A DNA stretch of 64,000 bases from Chryseobacterium glaciei (GTDB taxonomy: Bacteria; Bacteroidota; Bacteroidia; Flavobacteriales; Weeksellaceae). Of the stretch, positions 54,930-64,000 are shown in pieces. Where the stretch lies: the NCBI RefSeq assembly GCF_001648155.1, contig NZ_CP015199.1, forward strand, positions 4,779,646-4,843,645. The letters run 5' to 3'. The notes beneath the pieces were generated by a model. It saw only the letters and a program-made list of their open reading frames with translations, was not told the DNA's origin and searched no databases. The translations under genes were made by a program, and so were the position numbers. The first letter of the stretch is position 1. Every line of letters begins with the position of its first letter.

Positions 54930-57900
54930 ATGACCTTACGACATATTAACAATTCGCATCATTCAAATGCAGGTATTTTCTTTAAAATACCTGCATTATT
55001 TTTCGTTCTCCTCCTCTTTTCATCACTGGCAAAAGCAGGAGATCTCTACTGGATTGGCGGTTCCGGCAATTGGAGTGACATCAATCATTGGTCACTTTCA
55101 TCAGGGAATACCGGTGGACGTTTCTCTACCAGTATTCCGCAGTCCGGTGATCATGTAATTTTTGATACAAATTCCGGTTTCACTCTGGCCAGCAAAACGG
55201 TTACGATCAATCAGACTTCTGTTTGCAACACTATTACTGTGTCTGGCAGTGCTGTAAGTCCTGTATTTGATGGGGGCATCCTCGAAATCAAAGGGAGTGC
55301 TTACTATCAGATAGGAACCATTCTGAACAATCAGATATATTTTACTTCATCTGCCCCTGGAAACGCAGTTGCATTTAACGATGGGGTAACGGGATCAGCC
55401 AATTTTTATTTTAATGGAAGCGGCTCGTGGCTCGTTTCCGGTACACTGATGAATACCGGCAGGATCTATTTTACCAAAGGATCACTGGATTTTGGTTCCA
55501 GTACGATTACTACGGGAATTTTCGGGGAATCGGGCTGTTGTGGTTCCGTCCCCTTTCCACTGACTGAACCAAGAAGTTTACATTTAGGAACCAGTACCAT
55601 TACCCTTACTTCCAGAAACTCGCAGGGTGCCGGTTCATGGGTATATTCGGGAACAAATTTAAATGCAGGCACTTCACAAATCAATATAACACAGGCGACG
55701 GATGATGGATATGGAGCAGATTTTTATGGAAAAAATGGCCATGTTTATTATAATGTAGCTTTTACCAGTACAGCGATTCCGATGGGTTACAACAGACCAT
55801 CTATCGCGCAGGGCAACATGACTTTCAATAAAATTACCTTCGCTTCATGGGGTGCCATTTCCACTTCAAATGTAATCAATCAGCTGGTGCTTGGGAATGG
55901 CGGAAAATACCAAATGGCTAACCAGACCATTAATTCCATAACCGACAATACACCCGATTGCCAAAGCAAATGGGAGTTAACCGGATATGGAAGGGCATCA
56001 ACATTGACAAGCCCGAATCCAATTACGGTAACGAACGCTGCGATTACTAATATCAAAACCGCGGGGGCTGGACCATTTTTAGCCAATAACAGTCTGGACA
56101 TGGGCGGGAATACAGGCTGGACCTTTACGACTTCCTCTAAAAACTTATATTGGATCGGTGGCGGCGGTAATTGGACAGATCCTTCGCACTGGACTACCAA
56201 CAGCGATGGAACATCAATTTCAGCAGGATGTCTACCCACCAGAAACGATAATGTATTTTTTAATCAATTTTCCGGCGCAATCTCTTCCGCATCTCCGGTG
56301 ACCGTGAATACAACAACTGCCGAATGCAACAATATCACCTGGAACGGTGTTGCGGGCACACCTTTATTTAATTCAGCCAACGCATCAAACACACTGAATA
56401 TTTTTGGATCAAGTGTTTGGCAGACGGGTATGCTCTATCAGGTTGCGGTTACCAATTACAGGAGTACAAATATTGGAAATATCCTCACCTCAAACGACGT
56501 AAAGATTCAGGGAAACACTACCTTTTCAGGTATCGGGGGATGGATTCTTAATGATAAATTTTCTAGTCCGGCCAATGATCTCAATTTTACGAATGGCAAC
56601 TTAAATACCAACAACCAGCCTTTAACACTAAAGAATTTCGGTCCATTAGATAAAGGCACAGGTGCCCGCACATTAACGCTCGGAAATTCCATTATAACTG
56701 TTAACCGAAACTGGGCCTATATCAGTTATGGCGGTCCGGCAATCACTCTGAATGCAGGTAAAAGTCAAATCAATATACTCTCAAAAGGAGCCCATTTTTA
56801 TTATCATTCAGGGCTGGATTATAATAATGTAGCTTTTACCAATACAGAAGGAAGTTCAACGTTGACTTCAGTCGCATACAGTACAACGACTCCATGCACC
56901 TTTAATACTTTAACTTTTGCAGGTGGAGGTTCTATTAATCCCGCAGGTAACCCAACTCCATTAAAGATCACCACACTAAATCTGGCAGCTTCAAAGAAGT
57001 TTGTGTTAGGAACAAATATGGAAGTTAAGCTTGAAAAACTCTTGATTACAGGGCCTGCGTGTGCCGGTTTATTGGAGATCAGCTCCTACCTATCCGGTAC
57101 AAGGGCAAGATTAAATCTATTAAATCCTACAACAATTACCAATGCTAAAATAACGGATATTAACGTGTCCGGTGCTGCTTTAAGCGTTACCGATGGATTC
57201 GATGGGGGAAATAATTTAAATGTTTCAATCAGCCCGGTAACAGCACATAACTTCTATTGGATCGGCGGATCAGGTAATTGGAGTGATCCTGCCCATTGGT
57301 CATTGAGCGCGGATGGTACCTCCGGTATCGGTGGCGGATGTTTACCCGGCAGTATTGACAATGTTTTCTTTAACCGGTATTCTGGAACTGATTATATCGT
57401 AAATCTTGACATCCCTGCCAACTGTAATAATATGACATGGGAAGAGGTCGTTGGAAATACCCATATTTTAAAAGGTCTGCTTGAAAATCCACTTACTATT
57501 GGAGGTTCACTCATTTTACAGACAGGAATGGATTTCAATGTGGAGAGGGTCAATTTTAATGGTGGGAATTCCGGGAATACCATCACCACGCATGGCACAA
57601 AATTGTATTATAGTGCAGCTAATCAATCAAACAAAGGCGTATTTTTTAATAATACCTCCGGAAAATGGCTTTTGTCCGACACCTTTAATGTAAAGAATTT
57701 CGGGGTAATCAATGGTACTTTTGATACAGGCAGCCAAACCATTACTGCTGAAAATTATGAGTCCGAATACGACCCGTCAGGCGTAAACCCCATTTTAATT
57801 TTAGGATCATCAACCCTAAATATCAGTGGATATTGGAACGGCGGATCAATTAAAAAACTGGATGCAGGGACCAGTACCATTAATCTAACAGGCGAAATGC

Positions 57901-60900
57901 CAGCTTCAAATTCATCAGGTGGCGGAGTGAAAAATTACGAATTCAGATCAGCTCCTGGACTTATCTTTAATGATCTTCACTTTAAAAATACCGCATTACC
58001 TGCCAAAATATTTGGATACGACACCACCAGCGGTAATACCTTCAATACCGTAACTTTTGCAGGTGAATCCAGTATTAATGGATCAAACATTTTCAATATC
58101 CTTACCCTTGGAACGAATAAAAACAGCCATTTGATGGTGGGTTCTACGCAGACTGTAAACCAGCTGATCAGCAATTCTTCCTGTGGAAGCTGGGATTTTG
58201 ATAATAATTGTATGTCTTCTGGCACAGCCTGCTCTACTACCCAAAAAGCAGTCATTAAATGTACTTCCGATATTCATGTAAGCCATGTAAGAGTAAGCGG
58301 TATAACAGTTACCGGAGGAGCTAGCTATAGGTCAGAAGGTGTAGATATGGGAAATAACAGTGGCTGGATCTTTTCAACCCCTGCCGCAAAAAACCTCTAT
58401 TGGATCGGGGGCAGTGGAAACTGGGACGATCCTGCGCACTGGACCACCAACAGCGATGGAGCCACATCAGGCAGTTCTTGTACCCCTACCCGTTTTGATA
58501 ATGTTTTCTTCAATCAGTATTCAGGAGAAAGTCCTATTATAAATATTAGAGGAAATGCAGCGTTCCACGATATGACCTGGAAGGGCGTAAAGGGTACACC
58601 GACAATTGGGGGCACATTATCCTGTTACGGTTCCATAACGCTTCAATCTAATCTATCGCACAACGGAGGGATTGATTTCCTTTCCGAAGAACAGGGGAAA
58701 ACGATCACCACCAATGGTGCTGTTGTCGGTAATAATTATGATGTTAATTTTTCAGCTTCCGGAAGTTATACTTTTACCGATGACTTTACCACCAATTCAA
58801 GGATCAATTTCTTAAAAGGAAGGCTCAATACAAACGGAAAAACCGTTACCGCTCTTTCTTTTAACGGAGCTTCTACCAATGAATCGCGGTCTCTACTACT
58901 CGGCGCTTCCAGAATTTATTTAAGTTACGGCAATGAAGGCTGGTCATATACCAGTGATGATTTGGATGCAGGAACAAGCCACATTTATCTAATCGGGTCT
59001 GCCAATGAGTTTAAAGGAAAAGACGGTGCCGTTTATCATTCCATAACCTTTGATGCCGCCGCGAATCAAAACAATTCTCTGTATGGTGCCATTTCTGTTA
59101 GTGAGTTAATTTTTGCTTCTAAAAATTCCACGTATCAAATTGAGGCAGGAAAAACCATTACCGTTGAAAAGACCCTGCAAATGAGCGGTACCAATTGCGC
59201 CACAGTGCAGCTACAATCTACCGTTGCAGGCAGTAAGGCGGGTATTTGTTTAAAAGACAGCAGTGCCGTATTTAACTTTATATCCATAAAAGATATCGAT
59301 GCAGCCTGCACCCCTTTTGTCATTTTACCACAAAGTACCAATGCAGGCAATAATACGGGTATTGTTTTTCAACCTAATCCCGGAACGGGAATCGGTGTAC
59401 TGGGTCCGGATATAACACTTTGCAGTAGCAAGCTTCCTATCGTTTTAGACGGCAGTGCCTTTATGCCGGGGATCAATTCGAAGGTTCAATGGAGCAATGC
59501 GGGCACAGGCGAGATGTTGGGAAACGAAATTAAACAAACCATTTCAACAGGCGGAACATACCGCATAAAAGTTGAATATGGTGAAAACTGCTCAGTGACC
59601 GATGATATTGTGATCCAATCTAATCCAAAAGCAGATGCAGGAGACATTATTGCACCAAGTGTAAATAATTGCAGTGGAAAAAAAAGCATGATTTTAACAG
59701 CAGCCTTATCCATTTCCAGCACCATAATACATCCTTTTTTTACCTGGTATGATGATGTTTCGCAGCACCATACGTTAGGTACAGGTGCGACTTTTCAGGT
59801 TTCACCCGTTACCAAAAGATCGTATTGGGTAACGGTTAAAGGAGATAATGCCTGCGAGAGTGCTGTAAAAGAAGTTGAAGTAACTTTTGAAAATCTCGCC
59901 GCACCCATAGTTACCGTATCACAGCCTACCTGTACCCATGCAACAGGCAGCATTGATATTACCCCAAAGGAAAGAGTAACATATAGTATTAATGCTGGTA
60001 CCTATTCTATAAACGCCCATTATGACTTAGCCGAGGGAGTATATTCAATAACTGCTCAAAATGCGGAAGGATGTACAAGCGAACCGGTTTACATCACCAT
60101 AAATCCGCAACCAATACTTCCCACAGCTGCCATTCGTTACAGCTCAAATGAATTTCAGGCAATTGGTACCACTGAGGTAATTCAAACTGGTCAGACCGGA
60201 GGAGTTTACACTGCCTCTCCTGTGGGACTCATCATTGATGCTGCAACAGGAACCCTCGATTTGGAACATAGTGTACCAGACCAGCTATACCAGGTTACTT
60301 ACACCTTTACCAACGGGTTTTGTTCTTCCAATATAAGCACCACAATAAGGATAAATTCTACGCCCGCAGCAATCAACTATCCCTTACTGGATTACTGTGC
60401 CATTGGTACCGTCAATATCGCTCGAACAGGACCGGCAGGTGGAAAATATACAGCCAATTCATCTGCTTTGAAAATTGATGAATTAACCGGCACCATTGAT
60501 TTATCAAAGAGTTTAGCAGGGCGTTATATCATTACGTATACGTATATGGATGGTTCTATAGAATCCAAAACAACCACGATAATTACCATTAATGACTTAC
60601 CTGTCATTACAATAACAAGCAGTGCCGGAACGGCAATTTCAAAAGGGCAAAGCGCTTCCCTGACTGCAACAGGAGGAACAAGCTATGCCTGGATCGGACC
60701 CAATATTATCAGCGGGCAGAATACAGGTACGATTCAGATCAAGCCTTCCGTAACTGCGACCTATACAGCTATTGTTACCAATTCCAGTGGATGCACTGAG
60801 GTAATGGATCTGTTGATAGAAGTTTCTGAAGTAAGTGCTTTAATCCCCAATAATGTTGTTACGCCTAATGGAGACGGGAAAAATGACACCTGGATCATCA

Positions 60901-61109
60901 GAAATATTGAGCAATATCCCAATAACAAAGTAAGTATTTATGACCGTGCGGGACGCTTGGTGTACAGCAAAATCGGCTATAACAACAATTGGGATGGCAC
61001 GTGGAGTGGAAAACAGCTCAATGAAGATGCCTATATCTATGTGATAGACATGGGAAACGGTCTGGGCATTATCAGGGGAACCATTTCCATTATCAGGGAT
61101 CATCACTAA
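54930..61109 (+). CDS. Giant T9SS type-B surface protein with four long repeats
   Basis: 2059 residues: signal peptide (ending about residue 36, SLAKA), then four ~370-residue repeats, each opening with YWIGGSGNW-type and HWTxNSDG motifs and DNVFFNxxSG. An Ig/PKD-like region follows (about 1490-1960, with ITLCSSKLPIVLDGS and NPKADAG-type motifs). The C-terminal type-B sorting domain is NVVTPNGDGKNDTWIIRNIE, RAGRLVYSKIGYNNNWDGTW. Type-B substrates generally need a PorP/SprF partner, and one is encoded 84 bp downstream. Probable role: adhesion or surface display. Confidence 0.88.
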   Translation: MTLRHINNSHHSNAGIFFKIPALFFVLLLFSSLAKAGDLYWIGGSGNWSDINHWSLSSGNTGGRFSTSIPQSGDHVIFDTNSGFTLASKTVTINQTSVCNTITVSGSAVSPVFDGGILEIKGSAYYQIGTILNNQIYFTSSAPGNAVAFNDGVTGSANFYFNGSGSWLVSGTLMNTGRIYFTKGSLDFGSSTITTGIFGESGCCGSVPFPLTEPRSLHLGTSTITLTSRNSQGAGSWVYSGTNLNAGTSQINITQATDDGYGADFYGKNGHVYYNVAFTSTAIPMGYNRPSIAQGNMTFNKITFASWGAISTSNVINQLVLGNGGKYQMANQTINSITDNTPDCQSKWELTGYGRASTLTSPNPITVTNAAITNIKTAGAGPFLANNSLDMGGNTGWTFTTSSKNLYWIGGGGNWTDPSHWTTNSDGTSISAGCLPTRNDNVFFNQFSGAISSASPVTVNTTTAECNNITWNGVAGTPLFNSANASNTLNIFGSSVWQTGMLYQVAVTNYRSTNIGNILTSNDVKIQGNTTFSGIGGWILNDKFSSPANDLNFTNGNLNTNNQPLTLKNFGPLDKGTGARTLTLGNSIITVNRNWAYISYGGPAITLNAGKSQINILSKGAHFYYHSGLDYNNVAFTNTEGSSTLTSVAYSTTTPCTFNTLTFAGGGSINPAGNPTPLKITTLNLAASKKFVLGTNMEVKLEKLLITGPACAGLLEISSYLSGTRARLNLLNPTTITNAKITDINVSGAALSVTDGFDGGNNLNVSISPVTAHNFYWIGGSGNWSDPAHWSLSADGTSGIGGGCLPGSIDNVFFNRYSGTDYIVNLDIPANCNNMTWEEVVGNTHILKGLLENPLTIGGSLILQTGMDFNVERVNFNGGNSGNTITTHGTKLYYSAANQSNKGVFFNNTSGKWLLSDTFNVKNFGVINGTFDTGSQTITAENYESEYDPSGVNPILILGSSTLNISGYWNGGSIKKLDAGTSTINLTGEMPASNSSGGGVKNYEFRSAPGLIFNDLHFKNTALPAKIFGYDTTSGNTFNTVTFAGESSINGSNIFNILTLGTNKNSHLMVGSTQTVNQLISNSSCGSWDFDNNCMSSGTACSTTQKAVIKCTSDIHVSHVRVSGITVTGGASYRSEGVDMGNNSGWIFSTPAAKNLYWIGGSGNWDDPAHWTTNSDGATSGSSCTPTRFDNVFFNQYSGESPIINIRGNAAFHDMTWKGVKGTPTIGGTLSCYGSITLQSNLSHNGGIDFLSEEQGKTITTNGAVVGNNYDVNFSASGSYTFTDDFTTNSRINFLKGRLNTNGKTVTALSFNGASTNESRSLLLGASRIYLSYGNEGWSYTSDDLDAGTSHIYLIGSANEFKGKDGAVYHSITFDAAANQNNSLYGAISVSELIFASKNSTYQIEAGKTITVEKTLQMSGTNCATVQLQSTVAGSKAGICLKDSSAVFNFISIKDIDAACTPFVILPQSTNAGNNTGIVFQPNPGTGIGVLGPDITLCSSKLPIVLDGSAFMPGINSKVQWSNAGTGEMLGNEIKQTISTGGTYRIKVEYGENCSVTDDIVIQSNPKADAGDIIAPSVNNCSGKKSMILTAALSISSTIIHPFFTWYDDVSQHHTLGTGATFQVSPVTKRSYWVTVKGDNACESAVKEVEVTFENLAAPIVTVSQPTCTHATGSIDITPKERVTYSINAGTYSINAHYDLAEGVYSITAQNAEGCTSEPVYITINPQPILPTAAIRYSSNEFQAIGTTEVIQTGQTGGVYTASPVGLIIDAATGTLDLEHSVPDQLYQVTYTFTNGFCSSNISTTIRINSTPAAINYPLLDYCAIGTVNIARTGPAGGKYTANSSALKIDELTGTIDLSKSLAGRYIITYTYMDGSIESKTTTIITINDLPVITITSSAGTAISKGQSASLTATGGTSYAWIGPNIISGQNTGTIQIKPSVTATYTAIVTNSSGCTEVMDLLIEVSEVSALIPNNVVTPNGDGKNDTWIIRNIEQYPNNKVSIYDRAGRLVYSKIGYNNNWDGTWSGKQLNEDAYIYVIDMGNGLGIIRGTISIIRDHH
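55039..59380 (+). repeat. Four ~1.1-kb tandem repeats inside the surface protein gene
   Basis: Repeat starts (YWIGG motif) fall near 55048, 56148, 57256 and 58398, i.e. spacings of about 1100, 1108 and 1142 bp. Each repeat contains a conserved N-terminal block and strand-rich pseudo-repeats (FNNxxGKWxLSDTF-, SSTLNISG-type). The copies are clearly diverged, so this is an old duplication. Confidence 0.8.
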
Positions 61110-61193
61110 TCATCATTTATTATTCAAAAAGGATGCAGGCATGAGGTGTTTTTTACCTCACCCCTCCTACTATTTACTTAAAAACAAAGAGAA

Positions 61194-62085
61194 ATGAAAA
61201 CGATAAAATATATTATGATCGCAGCAGGCATATTGCTAATGAGCAAAACCTATGCGCAGCTTAATCCGATGGGAAGCACGTATTTTCAAAACCAATATCT
61301 AGCAAATCCTGCCATGGCAGGAATACAACAGGATTGGAAAGTTAATGTCGGCTACAAGGTCCAATGGACAGCAATTGAAGGTGCCCCTACCATGCAGGCG
61401 GTAACCGCTGACTATGGAACAGTCGGAAAGAAAATTGGGCTCGGCGTTAATTTTTACAATGAAAATGCGGGTGTTATCCTTCGAACCGGTATAAAAGGGA
61501 CATACGCCTATCATTTAGCGTTAAATGACAATCAGAGTTTTTTGGATTTTGGAATTTCCGGTGGTATTATGAATGAATGGATCGATTATGACAAGGTTAT
61601 TGGTGATCCTACCGACCTAAGTCTCCAGCAATTTAATGCCCGCAGGTGGTATGCAGACGGAGATTTCGGGATTGCCTACAGAAACGAGCGGTTAACCGTT
61701 CAGGGAGCCTTGCCTAATGTAAAACGATTTTTAAACAGGGATCTCCGAAGAAATACTATTGACCGCTCATTGTATATGGCTGCGGTAAGTTATAATTCAC
61801 TAACCCAAATTTCACCATTGAGCCCAAAGCAGTGTATCGTGGTGTCGAAAATTACAAAGACATGGTAGATATCGGGGGAGAATTTATCTGCTTTGAAAAT
61901 AAATTGATGATGAGTGCCATGTATCACAGTACCCACTCTGTCACGCCGGCATCGGCACATTCTATCAAAATCAGCTTCGGATACTCTGTCTTTACACGAC
62001 AGGTCCCGCAGACCTTCGAAAATACAGCAATGGCGAATTTGAAATTGCGTTGCAGTATCAATTAAACAGAAAATATAGAGAGTGA
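61194..62085 (+). pseudogene. PorP/SprF-family T9SS membrane protein, frameshifted
   Basis: The first ~200 codons are a normal PorP/SprF: signal peptide (ending KTYAQ), LNPMGSTYFQNQYLANPAM, AGIQQDWKVNVGYKVQW. Near 61795-61815 the frame shifts; the expected continuation (EPKAVYRGVENYKDMVDIGG) is in a second frame. Near 61945 it shifts again, and the true C-terminus (GIGTFYQNQLRILCLYTT; GEFEIALQYQLNRKYRE) is in a third frame ending at 62085. Both shifts go in the same direction and look like one-base losses. The gene would give a truncated protein unless these are sequence errors. Confidence 0.85.
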
Positions 62086-62116
62086 ATAAAAATTTAATAG
62101 ATACAATAAAGGTTGG

Positions 62117-62146
62117 AAGCAGGAGATTATTTCTCTTGCTTTTTTC
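62117..62146 (+). terminator. Terminator of the surface-protein/PorP operon
   Basis: The 10-bp stem AAGCAGGAGA / TCTCTTGCTT (one G-T pair) has a 5-nt loop and is followed by a T-run. Confidence 0.8.
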
Positions 62147-62328
62147 TTATAATGTGCCCTACAACTACTTCATCTACACAGAACGGAGCAATTCGGCAAC
62201 TGTAAAAACACCTCAAAAAAAAGAGAATGTCTTTCTAGACACCCTCCATGGAAACACTTAAAGTGTTACAATAAATTTTTTCATTCAAATATACAACTAT
62301 TTGCAATAGTGTTAAAGCGCATAAAAAA

Positions 62329-62348
62329 ACCGGAAATTCGTTTCCGGT
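62329..62348 (-). terminator. Strong terminator hairpin, minus strand
   Basis: The perfect 8-bp stem ACCGGAAA / TTTCCGGT has a 4-nt loop and is followed on the minus strand by seven T. It lies about 180 bp after the end of the broken TetR gene and probably terminates that transcript. Confidence 0.75.
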
Positions 62349-62367
62349 TGCAATAAAAAAAAGTATT

Positions 62368-62460
62368 ATGAAAAAAAAAGTAAGTTATTATTTCAATGTT
62401 AAAATTACCCTAGATGAAAAAGTACAACAAACATTACTGTATAGCATCAATCAAATCTAA
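62368..62460 (+). CDS. Possible 30-residue peptide gene
   Basis: The frame ATG-AAA-AAA-AAA encodes MKKKVSYYFNVKITLDEKVQ and 10 further residues before a TAA. It starts right after the minus-strand terminator and is in a gap between genes. No ribosome-binding site or homology is visible, so it may be chance. Confidence 0.15.
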   Translation: MKKKVSYYFNVKITLDEKVQQTLLYSINQI

Positions 62461-62525
62461 CCAAACGGAGTAAAATATATTTTAAATTAGTTTACCCAAT
62501 TAATATTTTTCGCCAAGGAGATTTT

Positions 62526-63152
62526 TTACGAGTAGGCCCATTCTATAATCTGTTTGAGGGTTTCTTTATTTCTATTGGCCTTCCACTGTATTAATGTCAA
62601 TGCCCACATTGTTTCACCGCTCATCTTGGCCTGAAGGTAAGATAATAGATACCGCCAATCAGAATTCCTTCTATTTGCCCTGATATTTTTCTCACTATCT
62701 TTAAAATAATCGTCGGTATCTTAGTGAATAGCTCCTCACCCAGACGTTCCCGTTCCTTATTGAGCTCTTTGAGTGGTTTCAGATCCTCACTGAGTCCCCA
62801 ATTGATAATTTTCCGCATTTCTTCATTGGCCATTAATGAATCAAACTGATTTTCCAAGAGAGAAAGCGCCGTTTTTTTCCCGAAGTCTTTCTTACTTTCT
62901 TCGATAATTTCATCAATCTGATCGAGGCTGATACTCCAGTAATCCCTACTGTTCAGATACTCCTTTACAAGATTTTCCATGCCTCCAAAATACTCGTAAA
63001 TGAGTTTCCGGTGTAGATTTGCTTTTGTCGCTACCCTGCTAACATTTAAACCTGTAAAACCTTCTTTCTTAAGATCACACCAACCGCGGTCAAAAGCTTC
63101 ATTTTAGTTTTTCCTTATCCCTGATCGGGCCACTGGTAGTCTTTCTTGTCAT
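62526..63152 (-). pseudogene. TetR-family regulator broken by several indels
   Basis: Reading the three minus-strand frames together gives a complete ~205-residue TetR protein. N-terminus: TRKTTSGPIRDKEK, then KLLTAVGVIL and GFTGLNVSRVATKANLHRK (DNA-binding domain). Middle: LIYEYFGGMENLVKEYLNSR. C-terminus: LQAKMSGETMWALTLIQWKA ending at 62526. At least five single-base frame changes separate these pieces: two near 63060-63100 and three between about 62650 and 62715. The longest intact frame (62621-62980) covers only the middle. Confidence 0.8.
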
Positions 63153-63374
63153 TTGCATCAAATTATAGAGGCAAATTGCCATTTTTTTCCTTGGGATCAA
63201 AGATTCTTACCATTTTGTTTTACAGTTCTTAGGGAGGGAGATGCCAAAGGGATGCTCATATAGAGGCGCCTTGAAATGGTTTAGGGACTTTTAGCACCAC
63301 TCTTTAGGCTCAATTCATTCTGGAATTAAAAGTAGTAGAATTTTATTTTTCCACGAATTTTCATGGGATTGGCT

Positions 63375-63671
63375 TTACCAATTTATTTGAATTAAGTAGC
63401 GCGGCAATGCCTCGCTACTTAATAAGACAAATTTAGCTGTTGTGATTAATCCAAATCTGCATCTGTACGTGTGCCCAGTATAGAGAATCTGCCTGTCCCC
63501 AACCATGTGACATTCCATACTCATATCCTCCCGCCCAGGCACCAATGCATTAGTAGGTTGTTTTGGTCTTGAGGAAATGGCGTTGTTTGATTTACTTTGA
63601 GCGTTGGAAGATGTTGGCATAAAGGCTACCGCTGACAAAGCAAAAATTGCTGATAAAATAATTTTTTTCAT
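63375..63671 (-). CDS. Small secreted protein, C-terminus uncertain
   Basis: 98 residues as read: signal peptide MKKIILSAIFALSAVAFMPT (cleavage after SSNAQ), then a short hydrophilic mature part. The frame as read runs through a 10-bp inverted repeat at 63392-63422, which would be better placed after the gene. In the next frame the sequence VTWLGTGRFSILGTRTDADL is followed by a stop at 63446, giving a plausible alternative end. A one-base indel near 63490 would reconcile this, in line with the frameshifts in the neighbouring genes. Function unknown. Confidence 0.5.
   Translation of the reverse strand: MKKIILSAIFALSAVAFMPTSSNAQSKSNNAISSRPKQPTNALVPGREDMSMECHMVGDRQILYTGHTYRCRFGLITTAKFVLLSSEALPRYLIQINW
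63392..63422 (-). terminator. Hairpin at the end of the small secreted protein gene
   Basis: The 10-bp perfect stem TTAAGTAGCG / CGCTACTTAA has an 11-nt loop, without a clean T-run. It lies inside the coding frame as annotated but after the alternative stop at 63446. Confidence 0.4.
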
Positions 63672-63941
63672 GATTTGTAAATTGAGTTTATATTAAATAT
63701 TTAGTAATTGTGTTTCTAAGTACAGGGTTAATAATATCAGTAATAATCAATCCAGTAACTGGCCCTTTAATGTTATGAATATGATTGCGACACAATTATA
63801 AATATTTTATTTCACAACAACGAGAAATAAAATAAATTTGTTTTTATTATGTTGTTTAATGAATACACAAAGTCTTAGCACTAACATATCCGGAATAATT
63901 TCCGTGCAACGCTAACATTAGATTCAAAGGTTCTTACTATT

Positions 63942-64000
63942 TTATGCCGCTGATTTTCCCATTATCGGTTTTTCGAACGCTCTATATTCTTTTTCATACA
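63942..64000 (-). CDS. C-terminal end of a gene entering from the right
   Basis: The minus-strand frame open to the window edge reads YEKEYRAFEKPIMGKSAA and stops at 63942. Only about 19 residues are visible, so no identity can be given and it may be chance. The 270 bp between it and the small secreted protein gene show no other feature. Confidence 0.3.
   Translation of the reverse strand, partial: YEKEYRAFEKPIMGKSAA

Noticed and set aside
61142..61160. TGAGGT / ACCTCA hairpin between the surface protein and PorP genes
   Set aside because: Only a 6-bp stem with the T-run in the loop instead of after the stem; not convincing as a terminator.
61832..62065. 77-residue frame as a separate gene after PorP
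   Set aside because: Its first part continues the PorP/SprF protein in a shifted frame and its last part is out of frame with the true C-terminus.
62621..62980. 119-residue frame as an intact small gene
   Set aside because: Its flanks in other frames complete a TetR protein at both ends, so it is only the middle piece of a frameshifted gene.
1..64000. Integrase, transposase, att sites, tRNA or rRNA genes
   Set aside because: None recognised on either strand, so the borders of the conjugative element cannot be set within this window.

Overview
This window looks like accessory DNA of a Bacteroidota, most likely a Flavobacteriia member close to Chryseobacterium or Elizabethkingia. The evidence is AT-rich DNA, TAnnTTTG-type promoter boxes, SusC/SusD pairs, type IX secretion (T9SS) sorting tails, PorP/SprF, FecI/FecR signalling, a DUF6520-type small protein and a complete Bacteroidetes-type tra/mob conjugation module. 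The genus is an inference from protein style, not from a marker gene. I saw no rRNA, tRNA, CRISPR array, integrase or insertion sequence.

Layout. (1) 1-3.0 kb: an SOS-like mutagenesis cassette. A Y-family polymerase and the start of a DnaE polymerase are transcribed leftward, and an XRE/S24 repressor is transcribed divergently over two matching 19-bp operators. (2) 3.1-14.5 kb: a FecI-type sigma factor, FecR, a SusC with an STN signalling domain, SusD and a secreted S9 peptidase. These converge on a leftward AraC regulator / MauE-propeller membrane protein / small four-cysteine protein group. (3) 14.8-27.2 kb: a leftward operon made of a T9SS-sorted propeller protein, two large RHS-repeat proteins and a lipoprotein translationally coupled to the second RHS. 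It is followed by a string of small orphan genes, an RHS-core remnant and a SUKH (SMI1/KNR4) immunity-like gene. This has the architecture of a polymorphic-toxin locus. (4) 27.6-34.9 kb: a TPR/AraC-type regulator divergent from a compact lanthipeptide-like RiPP operon: precursor, prolyl-oligopeptidase, split LanB glutamylation and elimination subunits. (5) 35.2-54.7 kb: the conjugation module. traQ-O-N-M-L-K-J-(DUF4141)-G-F-E, accessory genes, traD, DUF3408 and a ParA gene run leftward; mobA-B-C run rightward from a hairpin-rich oriT candidate. (6) 54.9-62.1 kb: a 2059-residue T9SS type-B surface protein with four ~370-residue repeats and a frameshifted PorP/SprF partner. (7) 62.1-64 kb: a TetR gene broken by several indels, a small secreted protein and the end of another gene.

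How it fits together. Regions 4 to 6 look like an integrative conjugative element with cargo, or cargo beside it. The cargo themes are peptide chemistry (RiPP synthesis, two unrelated S9 peptidases next to small-peptide genes), surface proteins exported by T9SS, and interbacterial toxin/immunity genes. The most interesting candidate for a little-described system is the RiPP operon at 29.55-34.91 kb. Next are the T9SS/RHS operon and the SusCD-S9-MauE-cysteine-protein group. The right end (61.8-63.6 kb) has an unusual density of single-base frameshifts, which is either real decay or a local assembly problem.
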